NCBI RefSeq assembly: GCF_029395355.1
Contig: NZ_CP113913.1
Coordinates: 1,488,001-1,552,000, forward strand
Reading direction: 5' to 3'
DNA length: 64,000 nucleotides
Source: Bifidobacterium sp. ESL0800
Lineage (GTDB): Bacteria > Actinomycetota > Actinomycetes > Actinomycetales > Bifidobacteriaceae
Of this stretch, positions 52,850 to 61,432 are shown piece by piece. The notes under the pieces are model-generated. The model was given only the letters and a program-made list of their open reading frames with translations, made no database searches and was not told the DNA's origin. Position numbers and translations under genes: made by a program. Positions within the stretch are counted from its first letter, which is position 1, and each line of letters begins with the position of its first letter.

Positions 52850-54283
52850 TCAGCTCCCGATCTTGAACACTCGCTTTGGCTGGGTGGATACTTGATCGTG
52901 CATGATTGCAAGCCCTTCGTCCATGGAGATGCGGCGGTCACAGACCAGAGAGGAAACAAAACTTGCGGTGACCCTGCGGTTCATGTCGTGGCGAGAAGGA
53001 ATCGAGCAGATCGCGCGGGTGTCGTCGATGAACCCGGAAAGCTTCGTAAATCCGGCATACGGAACGACGGCATGGAAATAGCGCGAAATCGAATCCGGCG
53101 CGTCGATGAACCACCACGGCGCCCCGATATAGAACGACGGGTAGAAGCCTGCAAGCGGCGCCAATTCACGGGAATAAACGGTCTCGTCATCGGTGAAGGC
53201 GACGAAATGGAAATCGGCATTGTCGCCGTACTCGTTCAACAGCGGGCGCAGCGCTTCGACGAACTCGGCCCGAACCGGGATATCGCCGCCGACATCCGCG
53301 CCGTAACTGGCGAAAGCCTTGGCATCGTAGTTGCGGGCGATGGCCGGATGCACGGTCATCACCAGTCCGTCTTCCTGCGCGAGCATGGCCTGGTCGTTGA
53401 ACAGATGCGAGCGCAGACGGGCGGCGTCTCCGGCTTCGATATGCCCCGCGTAGGCCTCGCCGAACAGCCGTTGTGCTTCCTTGTCGGAAAGACGTTCCGA
53501 GCGCAAGTCGGCATGGGAATGGTCGCTTAAGACCCCACCGTGATCCTTGAAATACCGCCTTCTGTGACGCATCGCCTCGGTGAATCCCTCATAGGTGGAA
53601 GCGTCGATTCCGGCGCTGCGTCCCAAAGCGTCCACCAATCGCGGCCAATCGGAACGAGCCGGCTCAAGATACTTGTCCGGACGGAACGCCGGAGAAACGA
53701 ACGGTTTGAAATCGGGGTCGGCGTTGACCTTATCATGAAGCCCCAAATCCCTCACCGGGTCGTCAGTAGTGGAAACGAAGTCCATATTGAAACGATTGGC
53801 GAGCGAGCGCGTGCTGAATTCCGGGGCCTTGAGCATTTCGTCAAGCTCGTCGTAAATCGCCCCGGCGGTCTCGCTGCCGAACTTCTTATCGATGCCGAAC
53901 ACCCTCGCCAACGAATCCTCGAACCAATAGCGCATAGGGGTGCCGGCAAAGGCGTCCCAATACTTGCCAAAGGTGAGAAAGGCGTCGCGTGCCTGCCGAT
54001 CGGTGAACTCGGACTGGCCCACGCCCAACCGGCTCAAAGGCACACCCTGACCGTGCAAGACCCGCGTCACGTAGTGGTCCGGGGTGATGAACAGGTCGGT
54101 GGGATTGGCGAAGTGCTTGTCCTCGGCGAACCATTCGATCGGAATATGGCCATGCGGGGAAATGATGGGCAGATCCTCCACGGACTCGTACAGTTCGCGA
54201 GCAACGCGCAGCGGCAAGCCTTCCGCCGGCAACAAACGATCCGGAGACAGAACCGTTTCTGATGTATCTGTTTGGCCAACCAT
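52850..54283 (-). CDS. uxaC: Glucuronate isomerase
   Basis: A 477-residue amidohydrolase-like enzyme that isomerises D-glucuronate to D-fructuronate. IISPHGHIPIEWFAEDKHFA opens with metal-binding HGH. FTDRQARDAFLTFGKYWDAF, MDFVSTTDDPVRDL and DHSHADL are UxaC landmarks, and IGAPWWFIDAPDSISRYFHAV is near the end (shown in part). ATG 54283 is preferred over 54292 because AAAGG is then 9 bases away. It is the first gene of a uxaC-uxuB-manD set and is divergent from a LacI-type regulator. Confidence 0.94.
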   Translation of the reverse strand: MVGQTDTSETVLSPDRLLPAEGLPLRVARELYESVEDLPIISPHGHIPIEWFAEDKHFANPTDLFITPDHYVTRVLHGQGVPLSRLGVGQSEFTDRQARDAFLTFGKYWDAFAGTPMRYWFEDSLARVFGIDKKFGSETAGAIYDELDEMLKAPEFSTRSLANRFNMDFVSTTDDPVRDLGLHDKVNADPDFKPFVSPAFRPDKYLEPARSDWPRLVDALGRSAGIDASTYEGFTEAMRHRRRYFKDHGGVLSDHSHADLRSERLSDKEAQRLFGEAYAGHIEAGDAARLRSHLFNDQAMLAQEDGLVMTVHPAIARNYDAKAFASYGADVGGDIPVRAEFVEALRPLLNEYGDNADFHFVAFTDDETVYSRELAPLAGFYPSFYIGAPWWFIDAPDSISRYFHAVVPYAGFTKLSGFIDDTRAICSIPSRHDMNRRVTASFVSSLVCDRRISMDEGLAIMHDQVSTQPKRVFKIGS

Positions 54284-54438
54284 AGGCACCATCCTTTAAT
54301 CCGCTGCAAACCAGAAGTCCGCCACGATGCTGAACACCCTTTTATCGACTCCTCAGTCTACGGGAGACGTATTGGCGGTGCGCTCTGTTGCCATTACTTG
54401 CCAAACGCGGGTTATACTTGACCGAGCAAAGGAGCACA

Positions 54439-55521
54439 ATGAACATAACCGATAACAGCCAACGGCAGGACAACGGCAATCCCGACAAACCAAACGCGCC
54501 AAAACCGAACATCACCATCCGCGATGTGGCCAAGGCCGCCGGTGTCGCCCCTTCAACGGTTTCCAGGGCTTTCGCACGTCCAGGACGGGTCAACGAGGCC
54601 ACGGCCCAGCGAATCTACGACATCGCCGACCGCATCGGCTATCGGGCCACGGCCATCAGGGCGCATACCAACGACGACCACCTGAACGGCATGCTCGGCA
54701 TCGTGGTGGCAGACCTGAGCAACCCGGTTTTCGCCGAATACACACGTGCGGCCCAACACGAATGCCTTTCCAACGGCTTTGGGCTTTTGGTGCTGGATTC
54801 CGAGGAAAACGCGGTCATCGAGCGCACTTCCATCCATACCGCCATCCAACATATCGACGGGCTGATCCTCGCCTCGTCCCGCCTCTCCGACGCCGGCATA
54901 CGCAAACTCGCCCAGACCAAACCGCTGGTGACGCTGAACCGCTCCATCCGCGGCATCCAATCGGTGATCGGCGACGTGCAGACCGGACTGGGGCAAGCCG
55001 TCGAGCACCTCGCAACCCTGGGCCACCGCAATTTCACGTACCTGAGCGGCCCGGAATCCTCATGGCAGGACGGAGTACGTTGGCGCACGCTTTCGTCGAT
55101 CTGCTCACGCCACCATCTGAAACTGCGCCGCATCCCTTCGAACGCGCCGACTTTCAGCGGCGGATTCCGCACGGGAGAAGTGTTTTTGAACAACCCGACC
55201 GACACCGTCATCGCCTATAACGACATCATGGCCATCGGATTCATCGCGGCCCTGCATTCGCGCAACATCGACGTTCCCGGCCAAGTTTCGGTGGTCGGCA
55301 TCGACGACGTGCAATTCAGCTCGCTGGTCTCCCCCGCGCTTTCGACAGTCCGTCTGCCTCGAAAGGAACTGGGCACGAAAGCGGTCACGGAGGTGCTGAG
55401 CCTGATCCACCACGTCAAGCAAACCAACGACCGCAGGCCGATCATGCTGGAATCCTCGTATGTCGTACGCGCCAGCACCGGCAAAGTCAACCCTTCGCTA
55501 GCTTCGATCGCGCACGAGTAA
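54439..55521 (+). CDS. LacI-family regulator of the uronate genes
   Basis: A 360-residue repressor. Residues about 24-70 hold the helix-turn-helix ITIRDVAKAAGVAPSTVSRA and the hinge RIGYRA. The periplasmic-binding-like domain follows (LGIVVADLSNPVFAEYTRA, GLILASSRL, YLSGPESSWQDGVRW, VSVVGIDDVQFSSLVSPAL). AAAGGAG at ideal spacing fixes ATG 54439. Divergent from uxaC and followed by a DUF2264 gene on the same strand, it probably responds to a uronate intermediate, as E. coli UxuR does, though that is from another family. Confidence 0.93.
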   Translation: MNITDNSQRQDNGNPDKPNAPKPNITIRDVAKAAGVAPSTVSRAFARPGRVNEATAQRIYDIADRIGYRATAIRAHTNDDHLNGMLGIVVADLSNPVFAEYTRAAQHECLSNGFGLLVLDSEENAVIERTSIHTAIQHIDGLILASSRLSDAGIRKLAQTKPLVTLNRSIRGIQSVIGDVQTGLGQAVEHLATLGHRNFTYLSGPESSWQDGVRWRTLSSICSRHHLKLRRIPSNAPTFSGGFRTGEVFLNNPTDTVIAYNDIMAIGFIAALHSRNIDVPGQVSVVGIDDVQFSSLVSPALSTVRLPRKELGTKAVTEVLSLIHHVKQTNDRRPIMLESSYVVRASTGKVNPSLASIAHE

Positions 55522-55774
55522 TGAGGGAATGCGCTTGAACACGTGAATAACGAGATGGCGAGCACCCGGATATCGGGAAATCGTCAGGCTTATAGCCGCG
55601 GCTCGACGACGGCACCAAGGCGCATTGTTGCCAGAATTTGCCATGCTTTCTGAAAATAAAACGGCGTTCAAATCATTGGCTCGTCCTCGATAAAATCCCG
55701 CAGCGCACGCCACCGGCTTGCGCGATGCCCGACGAACGACAGACCATGGTAGGCATACTGCGGAAAGAAGCACC

Positions 55775-58141
55775 ATGAAAACGAAGCCATTCAATGAAGA
55801 TGTTGCCACAAACCCACTGCGTACCAAGGCGGATTGCGTTGAAGCGCTGGTCGATATCCTCGCGCCGGCCATGCGACTGGTGGAAAGCGGAGGCAGATAC
55901 GGGCGATTCCGCATGAGCGACAGCGGGGCCGTCTACAGCCAGGACCGCACTTCCATCGAGGGCTTCTGCCGGTTGCTCTGGGGACTCGGACCGCTGTTCG
56001 CCAACCGGGGCAATATCGCTCGATTCCCGCGCTGGTGGCAGCTTTCGTGCGCCGGCATCGTGCATGGCACCACCCCCGACGACCCCGATTTCTGGGGCAA
56101 TCCGCTGGACGATTACGACCAGCTTTTCGTGGAAATGGGTGCGATCACGGCCTTCCTCTTCGAGACGCGACAGGATTTCTGGGACCATCTGAGTGCCGCG
56201 CAACAAGCCAACATCCTCACCTGGCTCGACCAGATCAACCATCACGAGCTGCCGAAAACCAACTGGCTCTGGTTCCGGCAGATGGTCAACACATGGTTCG
56301 TACACACGGGGCACACCGAATACGACGCGAAGATAGCAGCCGATTTCGACATCACCGCCTCGCACTATCTCGATCACGGATGGTCGTTTGACGGGTACGT
56401 TGACCAGATCGACAACTATATCCCGTTCGCCTATCAGTTCTTTACGCTGATGAACGCGGGACTTGCCGAACGCGACTGGCACAATCGCAATCATTGCAGT
56501 GAGTGCGGCGGACGTACCACCTGCGATTCCCGGAAATTCGGGACCGCCAAATCTGCAGAAGTGAATGCCGACACCGACAACGACATTCTCGACGAGAATA
56601 GTGCCGATAACATTTCCGTAAAAACCGCCGGCCGGACAAGCAACAAGACTTTCGATACGACAACTTCTTGCGATGCCGGTATCTGCAAACCCAGCGCCGC
56701 TGAAGCGAAACGCTATACATTGCTTCGGCAACGCGCGACCGCGTTCGTGCCCAGCTACGCCAACTGGTTCGCCGCCGACGGCGCCTGCCTGCCGTTCGGA
56801 CGCAGCCTCGACTACCGGTTCGCTCAGGCCGCGTTCTGGGGCGCGGCGGCCTTCGCCGGAATCGATCTGCCGACCGGATGGTCGCTCGGCGACGTCAAGC
56901 ATCTACTGCTGGGCAACCTGCGTTGGTGGTTCAGGCAGAACATTTTCCAATCCGACGGACTGATTCCCATCGGTTACGCCTATCCGAATATGAATATGGC
57001 CGAGGGCTACAACGGTCCGGCGTCCGCCTACTGGGCCTTGAAAACCTTTATTTTCCTTTGTATCCCCGAGTCCGCTCCCTTCTGGACCACACGCGAAAGC
57101 GACGATTTCAAATTCGAACCGCTGCTGCTGCAACCCGAGCCGCGCATGTTGGTGGCACACAGCCGCACGGGCTTGGAGGTGCAGGCGTTCACCGCTGGCC
57201 AGCACGCCCCGGAGCACAACCACACCGACGCGAAATACGAGAAGTACGTCTATTCCACGACCTTCGGCTTCTCGACGCCGAAAGCCGCGACCGTGCTCAA
57301 GCAGATGGCATGCGACAATACTTTGGCGGTTTCCGAGTCGGAATATCATTGGCGCACGGCCTTTGGTTACGCCGATTACGCGGTGCACGGCGATTACGTC
57401 TATTCGCGCTGGGAGCCGTGGAGCGACGTCACGATCCGTAATTTCATCGTGCCGCTGATGCCGTGGCACATCCGCGTCCACGTCGTCGATTCTGGGCGGG
57501 CCTTGCATCTGGCCGAGGGCGGCTTCGCGATGCCGGACTTCGGGCAGGAACTCGCCACTGCCAATATCAACCTAATCGGCGGGTTTGCCGAGACGGCAGC
57601 ACAGCACGCAGCTGACGGTTCCTTCGAGTCCGGCTGGAGTGAGAGCGATAACGGCGGAAATCATCTTTCCGAAATACAAAATTCAGACACAGCAGGTCAA
57701 GCCGACTCTGGCGCGAACGACAATATCCAAGCCGCAGATCCCCATTCAACCCACGAATCAGGCAACCGAAGCGAAGAAACTATCGACAGACCCACCACGA
57801 ACCCGGTAGCCATGCTGGGTTCGCCGCAGCGATCCCTGTTCTACCGAACCGACGTCGGGCTCACCGGTCTGATCGGCGCCGAGGGATTCGCGCTGGAACT
57901 GGCCGCCCCTGAGCCGAACACCAATCTGCTCTACCCCAAAACGCGCATTCCCATGCAGATGCGCATCATCGAACCCGGACACTATGTGTTCGTCTCCGCC
58001 TATCTCGGCGACCGTGAGTTGGAAAGCGTGAACGACGACGGGTCGATTGCCCTGCCCGGCGCTATTTTGGCCGGCGACGAACTGCGCATCAGTTATCGCG
58101 GCGAGACGCACACGGTGAATCTGGCGGAACTGCAGAACTGA
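55775..58141 (+). CDS. DUF2264-family protein, probable uronate-glycan hydrolase
   Basis: A 788-residue protein matching DUF2264: GRYGRFRMSDSGAVYSQDRT, IEGFCRLLWGLGPLF, WGNPLDDYDQLFVEMGAIT, NWLWFRQMVNTWF and DHGWSFDGYVDQIDNYIPFA in order. I recall DUF2264 proteins being placed among newer beta-glucuronidase families (GH154), but I cannot verify that here. Two polar inserts break the fold, at about residues 238-313 and 615-675, both rich in N, T, S and D. No signal peptide. ATG 55775 follows GGAAAG-like sequence. Its position beside the LacI and uronate genes suggests it releases glucuronate from oligosaccharides. Confidence 0.82.
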   Translation: MKTKPFNEDVATNPLRTKADCVEALVDILAPAMRLVESGGRYGRFRMSDSGAVYSQDRTSIEGFCRLLWGLGPLFANRGNIARFPRWWQLSCAGIVHGTTPDDPDFWGNPLDDYDQLFVEMGAITAFLFETRQDFWDHLSAAQQANILTWLDQINHHELPKTNWLWFRQMVNTWFVHTGHTEYDAKIAADFDITASHYLDHGWSFDGYVDQIDNYIPFAYQFFTLMNAGLAERDWHNRNHCSECGGRTTCDSRKFGTAKSAEVNADTDNDILDENSADNISVKTAGRTSNKTFDTTTSCDAGICKPSAAEAKRYTLLRQRATAFVPSYANWFAADGACLPFGRSLDYRFAQAAFWGAAAFAGIDLPTGWSLGDVKHLLLGNLRWWFRQNIFQSDGLIPIGYAYPNMNMAEGYNGPASAYWALKTFIFLCIPESAPFWTTRESDDFKFEPLLLQPEPRMLVAHSRTGLEVQAFTAGQHAPEHNHTDAKYEKYVYSTTFGFSTPKAATVLKQMACDNTLAVSESEYHWRTAFGYADYAVHGDYVYSRWEPWSDVTIRNFIVPLMPWHIRVHVVDSGRALHLAEGGFAMPDFGQELATANINLIGGFAETAAQHAADGSFESGWSESDNGGNHLSEIQNSDTAGQADSGANDNIQAADPHSTHESGNRSEETIDRPTTNPVAMLGSPQRSLFYRTDVGLTGLIGAEGFALELAAPEPNTNLLYPKTRIPMQMRIIEPGHYVFVSAYLGDRELESVNDDGSIALPGAILAGDELRISYRGETHTVNLAELQN

Positions 58142-58342
58142 TTACGAGGAAATACGAAAGACTCCCTCTGGCCCATCACGTTAGGGAATCGGCCCATTCC
58201 GCATGTCTCAGAGATACAAAACCGCAACCACATAGACAACGCCAGTGGAGGCTGAAACTTTTGGTTGCTGCTTCGGAGTTGCATCGGCTGAGCATAGAGG
58301 CGATAAAGGGCTTGGAAACGTCGAAAATCAAGGAATTGAAAG

Positions 58343-58413
58343 AGCGGATGACGGGAGTCGAACCCGCCTCTGAAGCTTGGGAAGCTTCCATTCTACCGAT
58401 GAACTACATCCGC
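58343..58413 (-). tRNA. tRNA-Gly (anticodon CCC)
   Basis: A 71-base cloverleaf. The acceptor GCGGATG pairs with CATCCGC, the anticodon stem GAAGC/GCTTC encloses loop TTCCCAA with CCC, and the T arm is GCGGG-TTCGACT-CCCGT. CCA is not encoded. It reads GGG codons. Confidence 0.95.
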
Positions 58414-58534
58414 AGTAATGTACCTGCGTTCACAAGCACATACAAAAGGAAAGTTTAGCACACAGGCGCGAAGGCACGCGCCATAAGACTCATCGATGAC
58501 TTCGAGTACCGATTGGCAACGACGAGCGACGCGT

Positions 58535-59491
58535 TTAATAAGCGACCTGCGCCGGGCCCTCTGAACCCAGCCGGTCGCCCCGTGGCCCGGCACCTACACC
58601 CTGCATTTCCTGAGCCATCTGCATCAGGCGATTGATACGATCCTGGGTCGGTGGATGCGTGGAGAAGAGACGGCTGAAGCCCTCGTCGGAGAAGGGGTTG
58701 GCAATCATCATCGCGGCGGCGGACTGGGTGCCGGCGGTCTGCGGCATCGGGTTGGCGGCCGCTCCGGACGTGATCTTATTGAGGGCCGAGGCAAGCGCTG
58801 CCGGGTCGCCGGTGAGTTTGCTGCCGTCTTCATCCGCGTCGTATTCGCGGGTTCGGGAAATCGCCAGCTGGATGAGCGAAGCTCCGATGGGCGCGAGAAT
58901 TGAGCTAAGCGCCACGCCAAGCAGCCCGAAAATCCCGGAATCGCGGTCGTCGTTATCTCGCCCGCCGCCGAAGAACATCAGCATGTAACCCAGATACGTG
59001 ATTACCGTCGCCATCGCACTGGCCACGGCGGAGGTGAGGATGTCGTGGTTATAGACGTGCATCAGCTCGTGGCCGAGTACACCGCGCAACTCTCGCTCGT
59101 TCAGAATCTGTAGAATGCCCTGCGTGCAACATACGGCGGCATGACGCTCGTTTCGGCCGGTGGCGAACGCGTTCGGGCTCATGGTCGGCGCGATGTAAAT
59201 GCGCGGCATCGGCTTGCCGGCGCGTGCGGAAAGTTCGCGCACAATGCGGTAAAGCTCGGGCGCCTGCTGCTCCGAGACCTGCTGTGCGCCCATCGAAGCA
59301 ATGGATATGCGGTCGGAGAACCAATAGGAGATGAAGGTCGAAGCCAGCCCGATGAAAATGTAATAAATGAGCGTGTCACGGCTGGCACCGGTAAGCCACC
59401 AAATAAGCATGATGATGGCCCACATCACCGCGAAAAGCAATGTGGTTTTAAGACCGTTCAAGTGGCCGTGTACTTTAATCTTGCCGCCCAT
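58535..59491 (-). CDS. htpX: Membrane zinc metalloprotease HtpX
   Basis: A 318-residue M48 peptidase involved in membrane-protein quality control. Two N-terminal membrane helices (about residues 16-34 and 42-60) precede MPRIYIAPTMSPNAFATGR and the active site GVLGHELMHVYNHD (HEXXH, near residue 142). Two more hydrophobic stretches follow, and SRTREYDADEDGSKLTGDP provides the third zinc ligand Glu. STHPPTQDRINRL is the C-terminal signature. The start at ATG 59491 has no clear ribosome site. Tandem palindromes lie directly upstream. Confidence 0.95.
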   Translation of the reverse strand: MGGKIKVHGHLNGLKTTLLFAVMWAIIMLIWWLTGASRDTLIYYIFIGLASTFISYWFSDRISIASMGAQQVSEQQAPELYRIVRELSARAGKPMPRIYIAPTMSPNAFATGRNERHAAVCCTQGILQILNERELRGVLGHELMHVYNHDILTSAVASAMATVITYLGYMLMFFGGGRDNDDRDSGIFGLLGVALSSILAPIGASLIQLAISRTREYDADEDGSKLTGDPAALASALNKITSGAAANPMPQTAGTQSAAAMMIANPFSDEGFSRLFSTHPPTQDRINRLMQMAQEMQGVGAGPRGDRLGSEGPAQVAY

Positions 59492-59567
59492 ACACCAAAG
59501 CCTAACGAATCAGCCTGTATTTTCGCTGAACGCGTGCTGATTCGCGCAGCATTCACAATTTCGAAGC

Positions 59568-59677
59568 TGCGATGAAAATCAAGAAAACGGCACCGAAATG
59601 CTGATTTTCATCGCATGTTCAATCGAACATGCGAGCAAACTCACGAAAACATGGGTAAAATGCTGATTTTCATCGCA
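59568..59677. repeat. Two tandem palindromes, 62-bp spacing, upstream of htpX
   Basis: TGCGATGAAAATCA (59568-59581) pairs with TGATTTTCATCGCA (59602-59615). A second right arm, identical over 14 bases, lies at 59664-59677, 62 bp on. Its degenerate left arm TGCGAGCAAACTCA starts at 59630, also 62 bp on. Between them is a smaller perfect hairpin, GCATGTTC-AATC-GAACATGC (59613-59632). It lies between htpX and the ferredoxin-NADP reductase gene, both on the reverse strand. No gene is seen between 59492 and 59821. Confidence 0.8.
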
Positions 59678-59821
59678 TCCATCATTTCTCCATATAGGAG
59701 CGAGCACGCGAACGGCGCCAAGCTTCACGTGGAAACCTGACGCCGATACGATCAGCGAATAGCCCGCAACCTCAGCACACTAGTGCTGCAGCCGCCCTTC
59801 GCCGGTGAGTAGTCGCCGCGC

Positions 59822-61300
59822 TCAGCCCAACGCGAGCGCACGCAGCTGTTCGGGGTCGATGACCTTCTTGTGCTCGCGGCCTTCCTTCGCACCCTCGGCA
59901 CGCTCGTAGGTGTCGACCTTCTTCCAGCCGGCGAAGTCGATGGGCTTGACGCCACGCGAGGCGAGCAGGCGGTCGATGGACTCGGGGTCGCGGTCGGCGG
60001 CGATGCAGCCTTTGCCGGCCCCGTCGGCGTCTTCGACCTTGGAGAGGTCTTCGAGCATGTTGCCGACGATCAGCAACGCGTCGGACTTGGTGGAACCGAT
60101 GAGCCCGACCGGCCCACGCTTGGCCCAGCCCGTGGCGTAAAGGCGCGGGCGAACGGTGCTCTTGCCGGTTTCGGCCGTGAACGCGGGCTCGGCGAGGATG
60201 CGGCCGTCTTCGTTGGCCAGCACGCTGCGCTGCTCGTCGTAGGCCACGCCCGGCACGCTCGCCGGCTTGTAGCCGATGGCGTGATAGACAGCCTCAACCG
60301 GATAGTCGGTGAATTCGCCGGTGTGGCGCATCACGCCGTCCGCGCCGGTCTCGGTGTGCTCGACGTGCAGGCCGACCACCTTGCCGCCCTCGCCCAGAAC
60401 CTCGGTAGGCGCGGAGTTGAAGTGCATGTAATACTTCTTGGTAGCGGGGTTGCCTTCGAAATCGACGCCGCCGTCGTCTTGCATATCCTCGGCCATATCG
60501 CGGATGGCGTAGAGTTCTTCGACCATCTGGCGGGTGAGCTTGTCCTTGCCGGCCTGCTCGATGGTGGCCTCGTCGAGGTCGAAGTCGTCCTCGTTGATGA
60601 TGATCTGTACGCCCGGCAGCTTCTCGAGCTCGCGCAGCTCCTGCACGCTGAACTTGGCCTGCGCGACGCCTCGGCGGATAAAGAGGTGCAACTCGCGGGC
60701 CGCGTTGCCCTTGATGCCTTCGTAGACATTGTCGGGGATATCGGTGCGGGCCTTCAAGTCATCGGCGCGGCGCATCAGTTCGCGCGAAACGTCCATCGCC
60801 ACGTTACCGCCGCCGATGACCGCGACTTTCTGCGCATCCAGCGGCCAAGTGCGAGCGCCGGTCGGATAGCCGTCGTACCACTCCACAAACCGCGCGGCAC
60901 CGTGCACGCCGTCGAGGTCGGCTCCGGGGATGGTCAGCGGCCGGTCGGCCACCGCACCCGTGGCGAAGAGCACCGCGTCGTAGCGCGGCATCAGGTCGTC
61001 AAGCGTCAAATCGCGGCCAAATTCCACGTCGCAGTATAGGTGGATATCGGGATTGTCGAGCGTTTTTTCGAGCGCGTCAGCGATGTACTTGATGGCCGGG
61101 TGGTCGGGGGCGACGCCGTAGCGCACCAGGCCGAACGGCACCGGCAGCTTCTCGAACAGGTCGATACGCGCATGGTCGGGCAGCCCGAGGTCGGCGGCCT
61201 TCTTCTTCAGCTCGCGCAGGAAGATGTCGGATGAATAGACTCCCGCAGGGCCGGCGCCGACGACGGCGATGCGGAGTTCGTTGCTGTTGTTTTCACTCAT
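59822..61300 (-). CDS. fprA: Ferredoxin-NADP(+) reductase, adrenodoxin-reductase type
   Basis: A 492-residue flavoprotein. RIAVVGAGPAGVYSSDIFL is the FAD-binding Rossmann motif, and PVPFGLVRYGVAPDHPAIK is the hallmark of FprA/adrenodoxin reductase. VAVIGGGNVAMDVSRELMRR binds NADPH, and YATGWAKRGPVGLIGSTKSD is the C-terminal FAD-contact motif. It moves electrons between NADPH and ferredoxin or flavodoxin in the cytosol. The length is slightly above mycobacterial FprA (456). It stands alone between palindromic DNA and the surface-protein gene. Confidence 0.93.
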   Translation of the reverse strand: MSENNSNELRIAVVGAGPAGVYSSDIFLRELKKKAADLGLPDHARIDLFEKLPVPFGLVRYGVAPDHPAIKYIADALEKTLDNPDIHLYCDVEFGRDLTLDDLMPRYDAVLFATGAVADRPLTIPGADLDGVHGAARFVEWYDGYPTGARTWPLDAQKVAVIGGGNVAMDVSRELMRRADDLKARTDIPDNVYEGIKGNAARELHLFIRRGVAQAKFSVQELRELEKLPGVQIIINEDDFDLDEATIEQAGKDKLTRQMVEELYAIRDMAEDMQDDGGVDFEGNPATKKYYMHFNSAPTEVLGEGGKVVGLHVEHTETGADGVMRHTGEFTDYPVEAVYHAIGYKPASVPGVAYDEQRSVLANEDGRILAEPAFTAETGKSTVRPRLYATGWAKRGPVGLIGSTKSDALLIVGNMLEDLSKVEDADGAGKGCIAADRDPESIDRLLASRGVKPIDFAGWKKVDTYERAEGAKEGREHKKVIDPEQLRALALG

Positions 61301-61432
61301 GTCTCTAGATTATCGCAACCAGCCCGACCACGAAAGAGCTTGCGCCATTCGAACAACCTGTACACCTGACATTACGCGGCCGGAAAGCCAAACCATTCAG
61401 AACGTCCGAAGCACACAGGACTCGCCATAAAT

